A stretch of 64,000 bases of DNA from Silvimonas soli (GCF_030035605.1 NZ_CP106736.1:4027001-4091000), one strand, 5' to 3'. Shown: positions 14,957 through 24,098, numbered from the stretch's first letter. Notes: generated by a model from the sequence alone, not told the origin. Translations and numbers: made by a program.

Positions 14957-15541
14957 ATGGTCAGCGTCAAAATCCGCAAGGACAACGTCGCTGCCGTACT
15001 CAAGGGGATCGCTTCGCTTGCACGGCAGGATGTGCTGGTCGGCATCCCTGGCACTGAAGGGGATCATGCTGGCGAGGATGGCAGGCCGGTCACCAAGGCC
15101 GAACTTGGCTATATCCATGAGAACGGCTCTCCAGCCTCAAACATCCCCGCGCGGCCTTTTTTGCTGCCAGGCGTTCGTGATGTCCAGGACAAGACCATCA
15201 ATGACTTCCGTGCCGCTGCCACCGCGGCGCTGAACGGAAATTCAGAGAAGGTATTGTCAGCGATGTCGCGAGCTGGTGAACGTGCGGCTCAAAGTGCCAA
15301 GTCGGTAATGACCAACTCAGCGTATACGCCGCTAAAGCCTGGCACCATCGCCAACCGCTGGCGTTCACGGAATACGGCGAGTCGGCGAAAGGGTGAAAAG
15401 CAGTACATGGATATGATCGCCTCAGGGGCACAGGCCGCAGGTATGAGCTTGTCCGATATTGAGGCGGCGGCGGGTATCCAGCCCCTAATCAACACCGGCG
15501 AATTGCGCAATTCGATCACCTACGTCATCAGGAAAAAGTAA
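14957..15541 (+). CDS. Neck/tail-completion protein
   Basis: 194 residues. The AELGYIHENGSPASNIPARPFLLPGV motif is shared with Mu gpG-like and HK97 gp10-like proteins that sit at the head-tail joint. The C-terminal PLINTGELRNSITYVI segment is also typical. Its stop overlaps the next ATG (TAATG). Confidence 0.75.
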   Translation: MVSVKIRKDNVAAVLKGIASLARQDVLVGIPGTEGDHAGEDGRPVTKAELGYIHENGSPASNIPARPFLLPGVRDVQDKTINDFRAAATAALNGNSEKVLSAMSRAGERAAQSAKSVMTNSAYTPLKPGTIANRWRSRNTASRRKGEKQYMDMIASGAQAAGMSLSDIEAAAGIQPLINTGELRNSITYVIRKK

Positions 15542-15912
15542 TGGCACAACTTGATGTTACTGAGGTGCTGCTTGATCCGCTGTTCGGTGACAAGAACATC
15601 CTTTGCTGTCGGCAGACACAGACCATTGATGATAATGGCTATGCGACCAATACCGAAGCACAGACGCCTTTTTTTGGGGTGGTTACCTCGGACACGGGCG
15701 ATGTGCTCACAAGGCTGTCTGAAGGCTCTCGCATTGTTGGCAACATTATCATCCATACCAAACTGCGCCTCATCGACGGCGACACTGGTCTGGATGCGGA
15801 CGAAATCATCTGGCAGGGCCGACGTTACACCGTAGCCAAGGTCAACGATTACAGCCACTTCGGGCGCGGCTTTGTCGCGGCCTCCTGCGATATCAAACCA
15901 CTCTCGGGTTAA
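15541..15912 (+). CDS. Head closure protein
   Basis: 123 residues, beta-rich, ending in IIWQGRRYTVAKVNDYSHFGRGFVAASCDIKPL, a form common to head-completion/stopper proteins in phages of this type. Position between the completion and neck-terminator genes supports the role. No catalytic motif visible. Confidence 0.65.
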   Translation: MAQLDVTEVLLDPLFGDKNILCCRQTQTIDDNGYATNTEAQTPFFGVVTSDTGDVLTRLSEGSRIVGNIIIHTKLRLIDGDTGLDADEIIWQGRRYTVAKVNDYSHFGRGFVAASCDIKPLSG

Positions 15913-15915
15913 CCC

Positions 15916-16476
15916 ATGGCGAATGATTCTTCAACTGGCGGCTATCTCGCGCCGGTCGCGGCGTCTCCGCCAGAAACTGACAAAGACCTCGATACGATCC
16001 TGCAGGCCATGGTGACGGGCATATCCGGGTTGCCTGGCAACCTTGTTCGCCCTCGATGGCAGCCGACTGTGCCCAAGCAGCCAGAGCCAACAACCAACTG
16101 GTGTGCAATCGGTATTCAGCGGCAAGTCCTGGTCGACATGCCCTATATCGCGCATGACGGCACTGGAAACGGCCAAGACAACTTCATGCGGTATGAAGAA
16201 ATTGATCTGCTCTGCTCCTTCTACGGGCCGCAGGGCATGCAATACGCCAGTGCAGTACGCGATGGCATCTACATTCCGCAAAACAGCGAAGCCATCAAGC
16301 AACACAACATGGCATTTATCGGCGCGTCGGACATCATCCCGGCGCCTGATTTCGTAAACCAGCAATGGATTCGCCGCTTTGATATGACGATCCGGCTGCG
16401 CAGGCAAATCACCCGCACCTATCAGGTGCTCAACATTCTGTCGGCTGAAACGCAAGTCACGCCTGACTCTTTCTAA
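15916..16476 (+). CDS. Neck terminator protein
   Basis: 186 residues. DLDTILQAMVTGISGLPGNLVRPRWQP, ANCxIGI-like TNWCAIGIQRQV, and FGPxG-type LLCSFYGPQGMQYASAVRDG segments match the gp12/LIC_12616-like neck terminators of Bcep-type myophages. It caps the tail before head joining. Directly upstream of the sheath gene. Confidence 0.75.
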   Translation: MANDSSTGGYLAPVAASPPETDKDLDTILQAMVTGISGLPGNLVRPRWQPTVPKQPEPTTNWCAIGIQRQVLVDMPYIAHDGTGNGQDNFMRYEEIDLLCSFYGPQGMQYASAVRDGIYIPQNSEAIKQHNMAFIGASDIIPAPDFVNQQWIRRFDMTIRLRRQITRTYQVLNILSAETQVTPDSF

Positions 16477-16494
16477 ATCATCGGAGTGCAAGAT

Positions 16495-17979
16495 ATGTCT
16501 CTTGGTCTTTCCGTATCGGACGTGGTCAGCGTTGACGTCGTCATGTCGCCCATTGCCGCAGCTACCCGCAATTTCGGGGCGCTGCTGGTGTTAGGCGCAT
16601 CCAGTGTGATCGATATCAATAGCCGTATTCGCCAGTACACCACCCTGGACGCAGTTGCCTCTGATTTTGGCACCAGCGCCCCTGAGTATCTGGCTGCAGA
16701 CCTGTTTTTCTCGCAGTCGCCGCAGCCGTCATTGCTTTATGTTGGTCGCTGGGCCAAGACGCCCACTTCTGCGCAATTGCTCGGCGGTGTGCTCTCCGCA
16801 GCACAGCAAGCAATGTCTAATTTCAGCTCTATCGCCAACGGTACGATGGCCATCACCATCGATGGCACCGCCAAGACGTTGTCTGCGATGGATTTCACGG
16901 GGCAGACCAACTTGAATGGCGTGGCCTCTGCCATTACGGCCAAGCTGGGCGCGGCAGGTACTTGCACGTGGGACGCGGTGAATAGTCGCTTTGCGATTAC
17001 CAGTTCCACGACTGGCACGACATCTACCATTGGCTACGCAACATCTACTGGCAGTGGCACGGATGTGTCTACGTTGATCCTGATGCAATCCGGCCAGGCC
17101 TCCGCGCCGGTGCCGGGTGTACTTGCAGAAACCCTTCTGGCTGCCGTGTCGTTAATGGCCAACCTGTCGAATGACTGGTATGGGCTGGAGGTCGCAGATA
17201 GCTCGCCGACCACCAGCGATCTGCTGGGTGTGGCAGCCTATATTGAGGGCTCTGGCGTATCCCGCATCTTCGGCGTAACCACTACGTCTTCGACCGCGCT
17301 GGACTCGACCTCGACTACTGACTTGCCGGCGCAGCTGAAGGCAGCGAAATATCGTCGGACGTTCTCCCAGTACAGCAGCAGCTCGGCATATGCAGCGGCT
17401 TCGATCTATGGCCGTGCTTTCACGGTCAACTTCCAGGGCAACAACACCACGATCACGCTGAAGTTCAAGCAAGAGCCTGGCGTCACTGCGGAAACCCTGA
17501 CCGAGAGCCAGGCAGCTACGCTCAAGGGCAAGAACTGCAATGCCTTCGTGAACTATGCCAATTCAACCGCCATCATCCAGGAAGGCGTGATGGCAGACGG
17601 CTCGTTCTTTGACGAAGTGCATGGCCTGGACTGGCTGCAGAACGATGTGCAGACGGCAGTATTCAACCTGCTCTACACCAGCCTGACCAAGATTCCTCAG
17701 ACCGATGCTGGTATCAACCAGATCGTCACGACCATTGCCAGTCGCCTGGATCAGGCCGTGGCTAATGGCCTGGTCGCGCCCGGGGTATGGAATGCGGGCG
17801 GCTTTGGTTCGTTGAATCAGGGCGACACGCTGGCCAAGGGCTATTACGTCTACGCGCCACCGATTGCTACGCAGTCACAGGCCGACCGAGAAGCTCGTAA
17901 AGCCCCGGTGATTCAGGTCGCCGTCAAGCTGGCTGGTGCGGTTCATTCCGTCGACGCCATCATCAACGTGAACCGCTAA
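16495..17979 (+). CDS. Tail sheath protein, DUF3383
   Basis: 494 residues from ATG 16495; a GTG nine nt upstream is in frame but less likely. MSLGLSVSDVVSVDVVMSPIAA, FGALLVLGASSVID, YLAADLFFSQSPQPSLLYVGRW and GKNCNAFVNYANSTAIIQEGVMADGSFFDEVHGLDWLQN are DUF3383 signatures. This family forms the contractile sheath in short-genome myophages. It is the strongest evidence that the prophage has a contractile tail. Confidence 0.9.
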   Translation: MSLGLSVSDVVSVDVVMSPIAAATRNFGALLVLGASSVIDINSRIRQYTTLDAVASDFGTSAPEYLAADLFFSQSPQPSLLYVGRWAKTPTSAQLLGGVLSAAQQAMSNFSSIANGTMAITIDGTAKTLSAMDFTGQTNLNGVASAITAKLGAAGTCTWDAVNSRFAITSSTTGTTSTIGYATSTGSGTDVSTLILMQSGQASAPVPGVLAETLLAAVSLMANLSNDWYGLEVADSSPTTSDLLGVAAYIEGSGVSRIFGVTTTSSTALDSTSTTDLPAQLKAAKYRRTFSQYSSSSAYAAASIYGRAFTVNFQGNNTTITLKFKQEPGVTAETLTESQAATLKGKNCNAFVNYANSTAIIQEGVMADGSFFDEVHGLDWLQNDVQTAVFNLLYTSLTKIPQTDAGINQIVTTIASRLDQAVANGLVAPGVWNAGGFGSLNQGDTLAKGYYVYAPPIATQSQADREARKAPVIQVAVKLAGAVHSVDAIINVNR

Positions 17980-17988
17980 GGGGAAACC

Positions 17989-18432
17989 ATGCCTGCTTAT
18001 TCATTCCTGGACGTCCAGGCAACGCTGGTCGCCGTTGGCGGTGTCATCAATATTGGCTCTGGTGCATCGGTGGCAGAGGAAGGCATCACCATCCAACGTG
18101 CTGGCGACAAAAATACAATGCTCATTGCCGCCGATGGCAACGGCATGCATAGCCTTCATGCTGACAAATCCGGCCAGGTTACGGTGCGCCTGATCAAGGG
18201 CTCTCCGGTCAATGCCAAACTGATGGCGCTTTATGACGCCCAGTCGCTCAGTTCCGCGCTTTGGGGAAAGAACATCATTACCGTGAGCAATTCGGTTGTT
18301 GGCGATATGCACGTGGCCAGTGCCTGCGCCTTCAAAAAGTGCCCGGATATGAACAACAAGAAAGATGCCGATATCGTTGAATGGATTTTCGATTCCATCG
18401 ACATCAATAGCATCCTTGGGACGTACAACTGA
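17989..18432 (+). CDS. Tail tube protein, DUF3277
   Basis: 147 residues. YSFLDVQATLVAVGGVINIGSGA, GITIQRAGDKNTMLIAADGNGMHSLHADKSGQVTVRLIKGSP and the C-terminal DIVEWIFDSIDINSILGTYN match DUF3277, the inner tube protein paired with DUF3383 sheaths. Its TGA stop overlaps the start of the tail assembly chaperone (TGATG). Confidence 0.9.
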   Translation: MPAYSFLDVQATLVAVGGVINIGSGASVAEEGITIQRAGDKNTMLIAADGNGMHSLHADKSGQVTVRLIKGSPVNAKLMALYDAQSLSSALWGKNIITVSNSVVGDMHVASACAFKKCPDMNNKKDADIVEWIFDSIDINSILGTYN

Positions 18433-18872
18433 TGGAATTCGAACTCAATGGCGTGAATTACCGCGCTGGCAAACTGACCGCCTTCGAGCAGTTTCATGTG
18501 TCTCGCAAGATCGCTCCCATTGTGCCGACGCTGATTCCTATCTTTTTGCGGCTGTCGAAGGCCGCTGGCGACAAGCCACTGACCGAAAATCTGGCCGAGA
18601 TGGGCGAGATTCTGCAGCCCTTCGCCGATGGCATCGCGTCAATGCCTGATAGCGATGCGGAGTATGTCCTTGGTACTTGCCTGTCGGTCGTCCAACGACA
18701 GCAGGGCGGCAATTGGTCTGTGGTCTGGAACAAACAGCACAACACCAGCATGTTTGATGACATGGATATCGGTGTGATGCTGCCCATCGCCGTGCGAGTT
18801 ATTCGTGACAGCCTCGGGGGTTTTATCAACGGGCTGCTTACGAGCCAGACGGGCAGCCCGGGCGCGGCATAA
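18432..18872 (+). CDS. Tail assembly chaperone, short (0-frame) form
   Basis: 146 residues. FELNGVNYRAGKLTAFEQFHVSRKIAP and LGTCLSVVQRQQGGNWSVVW are like the G-protein part of two-frame tail assembly chaperones. It lies between tube and tape measure genes, exactly where such chaperones occur. A slippery heptamer at codons 130-131 allows a longer product (see the frameshift entry). Chaperones of this type coat the tape measure while the tube polymerises. Confidence 0.85.
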   Translation: MEFELNGVNYRAGKLTAFEQFHVSRKIAPIVPTLIPIFLRLSKAAGDKPLTENLAEMGEILQPFADGIASMPDSDAEYVLGTCLSVVQRQQGGNWSVVWNKQHNTSMFDDMDIGVMLPIAVRVIRDSLGGFINGLLTSQTGSPGAA

Positions 18873-19060
18873 CTTGGCGCACTTTGCCTGGTGGCGAGGA
18901 CTGGCTATTGTTGCCGGTCCTCAAAGGCTGGGTGAAGTATGAATCGCTCAAGGATGGATCAATCGATCTGGCTGACCTTGCACTATTGCACGACATGGCG
19001 CGCGTTCAGGCCGACAACGAAACCATCGCGTACGACATGAGGAAGCAGAACAATGGCTAG
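18432..19060 (+). CDS. Tail assembly chaperone, long (-1 frameshift) form
   Basis: If ribosomes slip -1 at 18818-18824, residues 1-131 continue into a second frame of 78 codons (YQRAAYEPDGQPGRGITWR...) ending at TAG 19058-19060, about 209 residues in all. The second frame has no plausible start of its own and keeps coding character throughout (GEDWLLLPVLKGWVKYESLK). It overlaps the tape measure start by 8 nt. This equals the lambda G/GT arrangement. Confidence 0.8.
18818..18824 (+). promoter_or_regulatory. Programmed -1 ribosomal frameshift site
   Basis: GGGTTTT is read as G-GGT-TTT in the chaperone frame (codons start at 18819 and 18822), fitting the X-XXY-YYZ rule. GC-rich sequence begins about 8 nt downstream (GGGCTGCTTACGAGCC, then CCCGGGCG) and could form a stimulatory structure. 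Shift efficiency cannot be judged from sequence. Confidence 0.8.
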
Positions 19061-20831
19061 CCCAGACACCATCAAGGACTTTCTGGTCTCGCTGGGCTTC
19101 CAGGTCGATGAGAAGGGCCTGAAGAAATTCACTGGTGGCATTGCCGATGCAACGCTGCAAGTCGGAAAGCTGGTTGCTGCCATTGCCGGTGCAGCACTCA
19201 CCGTCGGCGCCGGCGTCGCTGCATTTGCCAGCAACATGGAGTCGCTGTACTTCGCGTCAAAGCGTACCGGCGCGGCTGCGGCAAACATTCGCGCGCTGGA
19301 ATCGGCCGCCAAAGATTTCGGGGCCTCGGCAGATGAAGCCCGCGGCTCTCTGGAAAGTGTTGCGCGCTTCATGCGCAATACACCTGGCGGCGAAGGTTTT
19401 CTGCAAAGCCTGGGCGTACAGACCCGCGATGCCAACGGCCAGTTGCGCGATACCAGCGACATCCTGATCGATCTGGGCAAGTCCTTTGCCAAGATGCCGC
19501 AATATCAGGCAAACGAGTACGCCCAGTTCCTTGGCATCTCGGAAAAGATGCAACTAGCCTTGCGCGATGGCGACTTTGAAAAGGACGTGCAGCGCAAGCG
19601 CCAGGCCCTGAAAGACTCGGGCATGGACAAGGCGACCGAAGACGCCCACAAGTTCATGGTGCAATTGCGCGACCTTGGCGTGCAGTTTGAAGCCTTGGGC
19701 GTGAAGATCGAAGCGGCGCTCTTGCAGAAGGCGGGGCCGATACTGGCCCAGTTCAAAGCATGGTTCGACAAGTCCTCACCAGAAATCGTCGATCGCATTA
19801 CCGATGTGCTGGTGGTCCTGCTAAGGCTAGTCGAAGAAGGCGCGCCAGTTTTGCTCAAGCTGCTTGATTACTTCGTACAGCTTGATAAAGAAACCGGCGG
19901 CTTATCTACCCAGATCATTGCGCTTACCGCCCTGTTTATTGCCATGGGCGGTCCAAGTGTCTTATCGGCCATCGGTGGGTTGCTTGGGGGATTGAACAAG
20001 GTTTCTGCGGGCGCTGAGGCTGCCGCGGGGAGTGTTGGTCTTATTGGTAAGGCTTTCCTGCTGGCAACACAGGCAGCGACTGCATATTTTGCTTACCAAG
20101 CAGGCTATAAGATTGGCGAAAAAATCAACGAGCACCTGTCCCAGGACACCAAAGACAAGATCGGCGGCACCATTGCCACGGTTCTGGCCAAGCTGGGTGT
20201 AAAGGAAGCGCAGGAGGCTCTCGATATCAATGAGGGCGGAGGTATCAATAAGCCAACCCCTATTGGTAAAAAGTCGGTAAACCAGAAAGCGCAATCCATG
20301 CGTGGGACTGGTGATGCACGCCAGTATGCGCTGAACCTGTTCCAGAACCTTGGCTGGTCACCTGAGCAGGCCGCCGGATTGGTGGCGAACCTGACTCATG
20401 AGAGCGGGCTTAATCCCGGCGCAGTGGGCGACAGCGGGCGCGCCTTTGGCATCGCCCAATGGCACCCAGACCGGCAAGCGGCGTATGCGAAGTGGTCCGG
20501 AAAAGACATCCAGAAGTCCTCGTTCGAAGACCAGCTTCGATTCGTCAATTACGAGCTCACAAACGGTGCAGAAAAACGCGCTGGTGACTTGCTGCGCGCT
20601 ACTCGCAATGCGGCTGATGCGGGCAGCGTGGTATCGCGTTATTACGAGCGGCCAGCTGATCAGATCGGCGAAGCGCAAAAGCGGTCGGCCTCTGCGGTGC
20701 AGATTGCCCAGGACACCAAGATTTATGTTCAGGGGAGTAATGATCCCGCAGAAACAGCGCGCCGTGTAGCTGAAGAACAGGGCCGCGTGAGTGCGGCAAC
20801 CGTGCGCAATTTCCGAGAGGTTGTTTCCTGA
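19053..20831 (+). CDS. Tape measure protein with C-terminal phage lysozyme-like domain
   Basis: 592 residues. N-terminus IKDFLVSLGFQVDEKGLKKFTGG, then hydrophobic Ala/Gly segments (~35-60, ~290-335), as in tape measures. Residues ~415-540 resemble the tail-tip lysozyme family (YALNLFQNLGWSPEQAAGLVANLTHESGLNPGAVGD, FGIAQWHPDRQAAYAKW) with the putative catalytic Glu in THESG. At ~590 residues the tail should be short. The lysozyme part would thin peptidoglycan during DNA injection. Confidence 0.85.
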   Translation: MASPDTIKDFLVSLGFQVDEKGLKKFTGGIADATLQVGKLVAAIAGAALTVGAGVAAFASNMESLYFASKRTGAAAANIRALESAAKDFGASADEARGSLESVARFMRNTPGGEGFLQSLGVQTRDANGQLRDTSDILIDLGKSFAKMPQYQANEYAQFLGISEKMQLALRDGDFEKDVQRKRQALKDSGMDKATEDAHKFMVQLRDLGVQFEALGVKIEAALLQKAGPILAQFKAWFDKSSPEIVDRITDVLVVLLRLVEEGAPVLLKLLDYFVQLDKETGGLSTQIIALTALFIAMGGPSVLSAIGGLLGGLNKVSAGAEAAAGSVGLIGKAFLLATQAATAYFAYQAGYKIGEKINEHLSQDTKDKIGGTIATVLAKLGVKEAQEALDINEGGGINKPTPIGKKSVNQKAQSMRGTGDARQYALNLFQNLGWSPEQAAGLVANLTHESGLNPGAVGDSGRAFGIAQWHPDRQAAYAKWSGKDIQKSSFEDQLRFVNYELTNGAEKRAGDLLRATRNAADAGSVVSRYYERPADQIGEAQKRSASAVQIAQDTKIYVQGSNDPAETARRVAEEQGRVSAATVRNFREVVS

Positions 20832-21421
20832 TGGCAACGTTTGCTGGACTGATCACGATCTCGCCAAAGCGCAAGATCGGCACGATCGCCGCCAAGGTGA
20901 CACTGGAAGAATTGGCCACTGATGATCTGACGATTACGGGGCATCCGGTCGAGGCTGGTGCAGATATCACCGATCACGCCTTCAGCAACCCGGCGCAGGT
21001 CGTTATCCAGTGTGGCTGGAGCAATGCCGACATTGAAGCCTTGTCAGGCTTTGCGGAGGAATTGCTCTATGACATCAGCCAGGGCGCGTTTGGCGCTGAC
21101 TATGTGTCATCGGTCTATGCCCAGCTGATTGCGCTGCAGAAGTCCCGCGTGCCTTTTGATGTGGTGACCGGCAAGCGCAGCTACACCAACATGCTGATTG
21201 CCAGCCTGGCGGTCACTACGGACAAAGAGAGTGAAAACATTCTCATGGTCCGGGTGACCTGCAAGCAGATCATCATCGTGGGTACGCAAGTCACCACGTT
21301 GCCGCCGGCAGCCAACCAGGCCAACCCGGCTTCGACGGCCAGTACGCAGAACATTGGATTCAAACAGGTGATTCCCGCCATGCCTGCATCAGGTGGCACA
21401 GTTTCACCGGGGGCCTGGTAA
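20831..21421 (+). CDS. Dit-like distal tail/baseplate protein
   Basis: 196 residues. ITHPVxAGAxITDHA-type DDLTITGHPVEAGADITDHAFSNP and FxVVTGKRSYxNMLI-type FDVVTGKRSYTNMLIASL are the hallmarks of the Dit-like N-terminal domain in myophage baseplates. A Pro/Thr/Ala-rich linker follows. Start overlaps the tape measure stop; end overlaps the next ATG (TAATG). Confidence 0.8.
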   Translation: MATFAGLITISPKRKIGTIAAKVTLEELATDDLTITGHPVEAGADITDHAFSNPAQVVIQCGWSNADIEALSGFAEELLYDISQGAFGADYVSSVYAQLIALQKSRVPFDVVTGKRSYTNMLIASLAVTTDKESENILMVRVTCKQIIIVGTQVTTLPPAANQANPASTASTQNIGFKQVIPAMPASGGTVSPGAW

Positions 21422-21735
21422 TGCCGAGCTATTTTGAGATACCCCTGAGCGCAACGCCACAGACATTCCCGATTACGCTTTCGGGTGTGGATTACCGGAT
21501 GACGGTGCAGTTTCGCAACGCCGATCAAGGGGGCTGGGTACTGGATGTCGCGGATGGCCAGAGCAACCCGCTGGTTCAGGGAATCCCGCTGGTGACCGGT
21601 GTTAATTTGCTGGCCCCATATGGCCATCTTGGGTTTACCGGGCGCTTGTGGGTACAAACTACAAACGACCCCGACGCTATTCCGACTTACGCCAATCTTG
21701 GCACCGATTCACACGTTTACTGGGTAACCGACTGA
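21421..21735 (+). CDS. Baseplate plug protein
   Basis: 104 residues, all beta: FEIPLSATPQTFPITLSGVDYRMTVQFRN, GWVLDVADGQSNPLVQGIPLVTGVNLLAPYGHLGFTGRLWV. This matches the phage baseplate plug family that closes the tube end above the hub. Stop and next start overlap as TGATG. Confidence 0.8.
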   Translation: MPSYFEIPLSATPQTFPITLSGVDYRMTVQFRNADQGGWVLDVADGQSNPLVQGIPLVTGVNLLAPYGHLGFTGRLWVQTTNDPDAIPTYANLGTDSHVYWVTD

Positions 21736-22691
21736 TGTCTGACCAATACCTCCGCAATGCTTCGCTGCTTATTGGCAACGATGCGGAGGCGCTGGACCTG
21801 TCGCAACTACGGTTCCGGTTTGCAATTCACCGAGGCGACAACCGGACACCCAACAGCGCGGACATCCGGGTTTACAACATATCGGATGCAACCCGGCAGA
21901 AAATACAGAACGAATTTACCCGGGTGGTGCTGCAAGCAGGTTATGGCGACAGCATGGGCGTGATCTTCGACGGCACCGTGGTGCAGGTTCGCCGCGGGCG
22001 CGAAAGCCAGACTGATACCTATCTGGATATCACAGTTGCTGACGGCGACAGCGCCTACAACTTCGCCGCTATGAACATGTCTCTGGCGGCTGGCGCATCG
22101 ATCGATAACCAGATTGCCGCCGTGATGCAGTCCATGGTGCCCCAAGGTGTAACTCTGGGATATAAGCCTCCCGCACTCACCGGCAAGACGCTGCCGCGCG
22201 GAAAGGTCTATTACGGCACCGCTCGTGCTTATATCGACAATCTGGTCAAAACCATCTCGGCCAAATGGAGCATTCAGGACGGCAAGGTGGAAATCGTGCC
22301 GTTGAATGCCTATATCCCGGGCGATATTCCGGTCATCACGGCTGCCACCGGCATGGTTGGGCTGCCAGAGCAGACTCAGAACGGTATCAAGGTGCGCATG
22401 CTGCTGAACCCGGCCATCCGCATTGGCCGCCTGATCAAGCTGGACAACGCCAGCATCCAAGAGCAACGGCTCGGGGTCGGTATCGACAACCAGGTCAACA
22501 ACCAGTTTCTGCAACTGCAGGGTAAGAAAGATAACGACGGCCTGTACTACGTCATGGTTGCCGAGCACTCAGGCGATACACGTGGCAATGAGTGGTACAC
22601 CGACGTGATTTGCCTGGCGACGGATGCATCTGTGCCTCTGGAACTTGCACAAAAGGGGTCAGCAATCGATCCCATAAAGCCGTACGGCTGA
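21735..22691 (+). CDS. Baseplate hub protein (gpD/gp27-like)
   Basis: 318 residues from ATG 21735. LDLSQLRFRFAIHRGDNRTPNSADIRVYNIS and later KVRMLLNPAIRIGRLIKLDNASIQEQ, LYYVMVAEHSGDTRGNEWYTDVICLA are typical of hub proteins that link the tube to the spike. The expected next gene, the spike, is displaced by about 630 bp by an inverted gene at 22692-23312. Confidence 0.8.
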   Translation: MSDQYLRNASLLIGNDAEALDLSQLRFRFAIHRGDNRTPNSADIRVYNISDATRQKIQNEFTRVVLQAGYGDSMGVIFDGTVVQVRRGRESQTDTYLDITVADGDSAYNFAAMNMSLAAGASIDNQIAAVMQSMVPQGVTLGYKPPALTGKTLPRGKVYYGTARAYIDNLVKTISAKWSIQDGKVEIVPLNAYIPGDIPVITAATGMVGLPEQTQNGIKVRMLLNPAIRIGRLIKLDNASIQEQRLGVGIDNQVNNQFLQLQGKKDNDGLYYVMVAEHSGDTRGNEWYTDVICLATDASVPLELAQKGSAIDPIKPYG

Positions 22692-23312
22692 TCAATCAGT
22701 AGCCATTTTGAACATTGAGGGAAGAGTCACCCCTTTATAAATACCTCGCTTGGTTTTCACAGTAACCTGTGGGACCGCATTGGAATTGTCCAAAAGCATT
22801 TCTCCATCTTGCTCAACAACGATGCAGTCAAATGAAGATGGATCGATCTCTCGTAGTTGCCCATGCTGAAGTTCCCAAGCCTTGCGAAGCGAATCTGGGC
22901 CGTTGGATATATTTGCGACTTCCTGCATCGCTCGCATTACCACCTCAACGGTATCGAGATCATGGCAAATAAGTGCGCCTGGCATTAAATACAGCGCCAC
23001 TGCATTGACACGTTGTAGATTTGGATCAATGGAGGTCGAGTTTACGGACACGCATCGTTGCCATTTTTTTTCATATTCATATTGTTCTGGTGAACCAAAG
23101 CACCATCCACCTTGGCTCAATTTGGTCACCAACTGATCTCGCTTGTCGCAATATTCCATGGTTTTTTGATTGTCTCCACTGCCTCCTCTGCAAGCATCAT
23201 TTAATTGCTCAACCTTTGCGATTAATGGCTGAGCCTGCGTTTTCGAAAGTGGAGCAGCCATGCCAAATGAGCTGAATAACAATATAACGCAGGCAAGAAC
23301 GAATAATTTCAT
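22692..23312 (-). CDS. Secreted protein inserted in the baseplate operon (moron)
   Basis: 206 residues from ATG 23312, antisense to the late operon. A clear signal peptide (MKLFVLACVILLFSSFGMAAP) leads into a mature, Cys-containing protein (DACRGG, EYCDKRD, GWCFGSPEQYEYEKKWQRC, LICHDLD, FDCIVV). It is more AT-rich than its neighbours and ends flush against the hub stop. No family is recognised. A likely lysogeny-expressed periplasmic or secreted factor, possibly acting on the envelope; this is inference from location and export signal. Confidence 0.7.
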   Translation of the reverse strand: MKLFVLACVILLFSSFGMAAPLSKTQAQPLIAKVEQLNDACRGGSGDNQKTMEYCDKRDQLVTKLSQGGWCFGSPEQYEYEKKWQRCVSVNSTSIDPNLQRVNAVALYLMPGALICHDLDTVEVVMRAMQEVANISNGPDSLRKAWELQHGQLREIDPSSFDCIVVEQDGEMLLDNSNAVPQVTVKTKRGIYKGVTLPSMFKMATD

Positions 23313-23321
23313 GAGGTCTCC

Positions 23322-24098
23322 ATGGATCAACGAGAACGGCACAATGACCCGCAGCTTGCATTAGATGCTGCTTTGGTCGGTCATCAGGCAACAATATGGA
23401 CTGCATTGCCTGGCATTATCCAGAGCTTCAACGCATCTGCAATGACTTGCGTGGTACAGCCCACTATCAAAGGCCAGATACAAGACAAGAACGGCAATTT
23501 CTCATCCGTAGTAATGCCGCTGCTGCTGGATTGTCCTGTGTTCTTCCCCTCTGGCGGCGGCTGCACGCTGACCTTCCCGCTGACCAAGGGCGACGAGTGC
23601 CTGGTGGTGTTTGCCTCTCGCTGTATCGACAGTTGGTGGCAAAGCGGTGGCGTACAGGAACGTGCGGAATACCGAATGCATGACCTGAGCGACGGCTTTG
23701 TATTTGCGGGCGTGCGCTCGCAACCGCGTGTGCTCGGATCGGTCAGCACCAGTACCACCCAATTACGCACTGATGATGGCGCGGCCTATATCGAGGTGAA
23801 TCCCGTAAACCACGCCATCAACCTGAAAACCTCGGGTAACGCGGACGTGAACGTTGGCGGGAGCATCACCGCCGAGGCGGCAGGAAATATCATCATGACA
23901 GCACCGCAGATCACACTGAATGGGGCTGTGACCATCAATGGTCCGCTGAACCAAGGTATTGGCAGTGCTGGTGGTGGCGCAACCTTGTTGGGTCCGTTGG
24001 CAGTTACGAATGATGTCACCGCAGGCGGGAAGAGCCTCAAAACGCATACCCACGGCGGCGTGCAGCCAGGTAGTGGAAACACTGGGGCTCCCAACTAG
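23322..24098 (+). CDS. Membrane-puncturing spike, Gp138 family
   Basis: 258 residues. The N-terminal OB-fold segment (IWTALPGIIQSFNASAMTCVVQPTIKGQ, LLLDCPVFFPSGGGCTLTFPLTKGDECLVVFA) and C-terminal beta-helix (NVGGSITAEAAGNIIMTAPQITLNGAVTINGP) ending in THTHGGVQPGSGNTG match Gp138/gp45-like spikes. The HTH motif probably binds metal at the apex. It pierces the outer membrane on sheath contraction. Confidence 0.9.
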   Translation: MDQRERHNDPQLALDAALVGHQATIWTALPGIIQSFNASAMTCVVQPTIKGQIQDKNGNFSSVVMPLLLDCPVFFPSGGGCTLTFPLTKGDECLVVFASRCIDSWWQSGGVQERAEYRMHDLSDGFVFAGVRSQPRVLGSVSTSTTQLRTDDGAAYIEVNPVNHAINLKTSGNADVNVGGSITAEAAGNIIMTAPQITLNGAVTINGPLNQGIGSAGGGATLLGPLAVTNDVTAGGKSLKTHTHGGVQPGSGNTGAPN

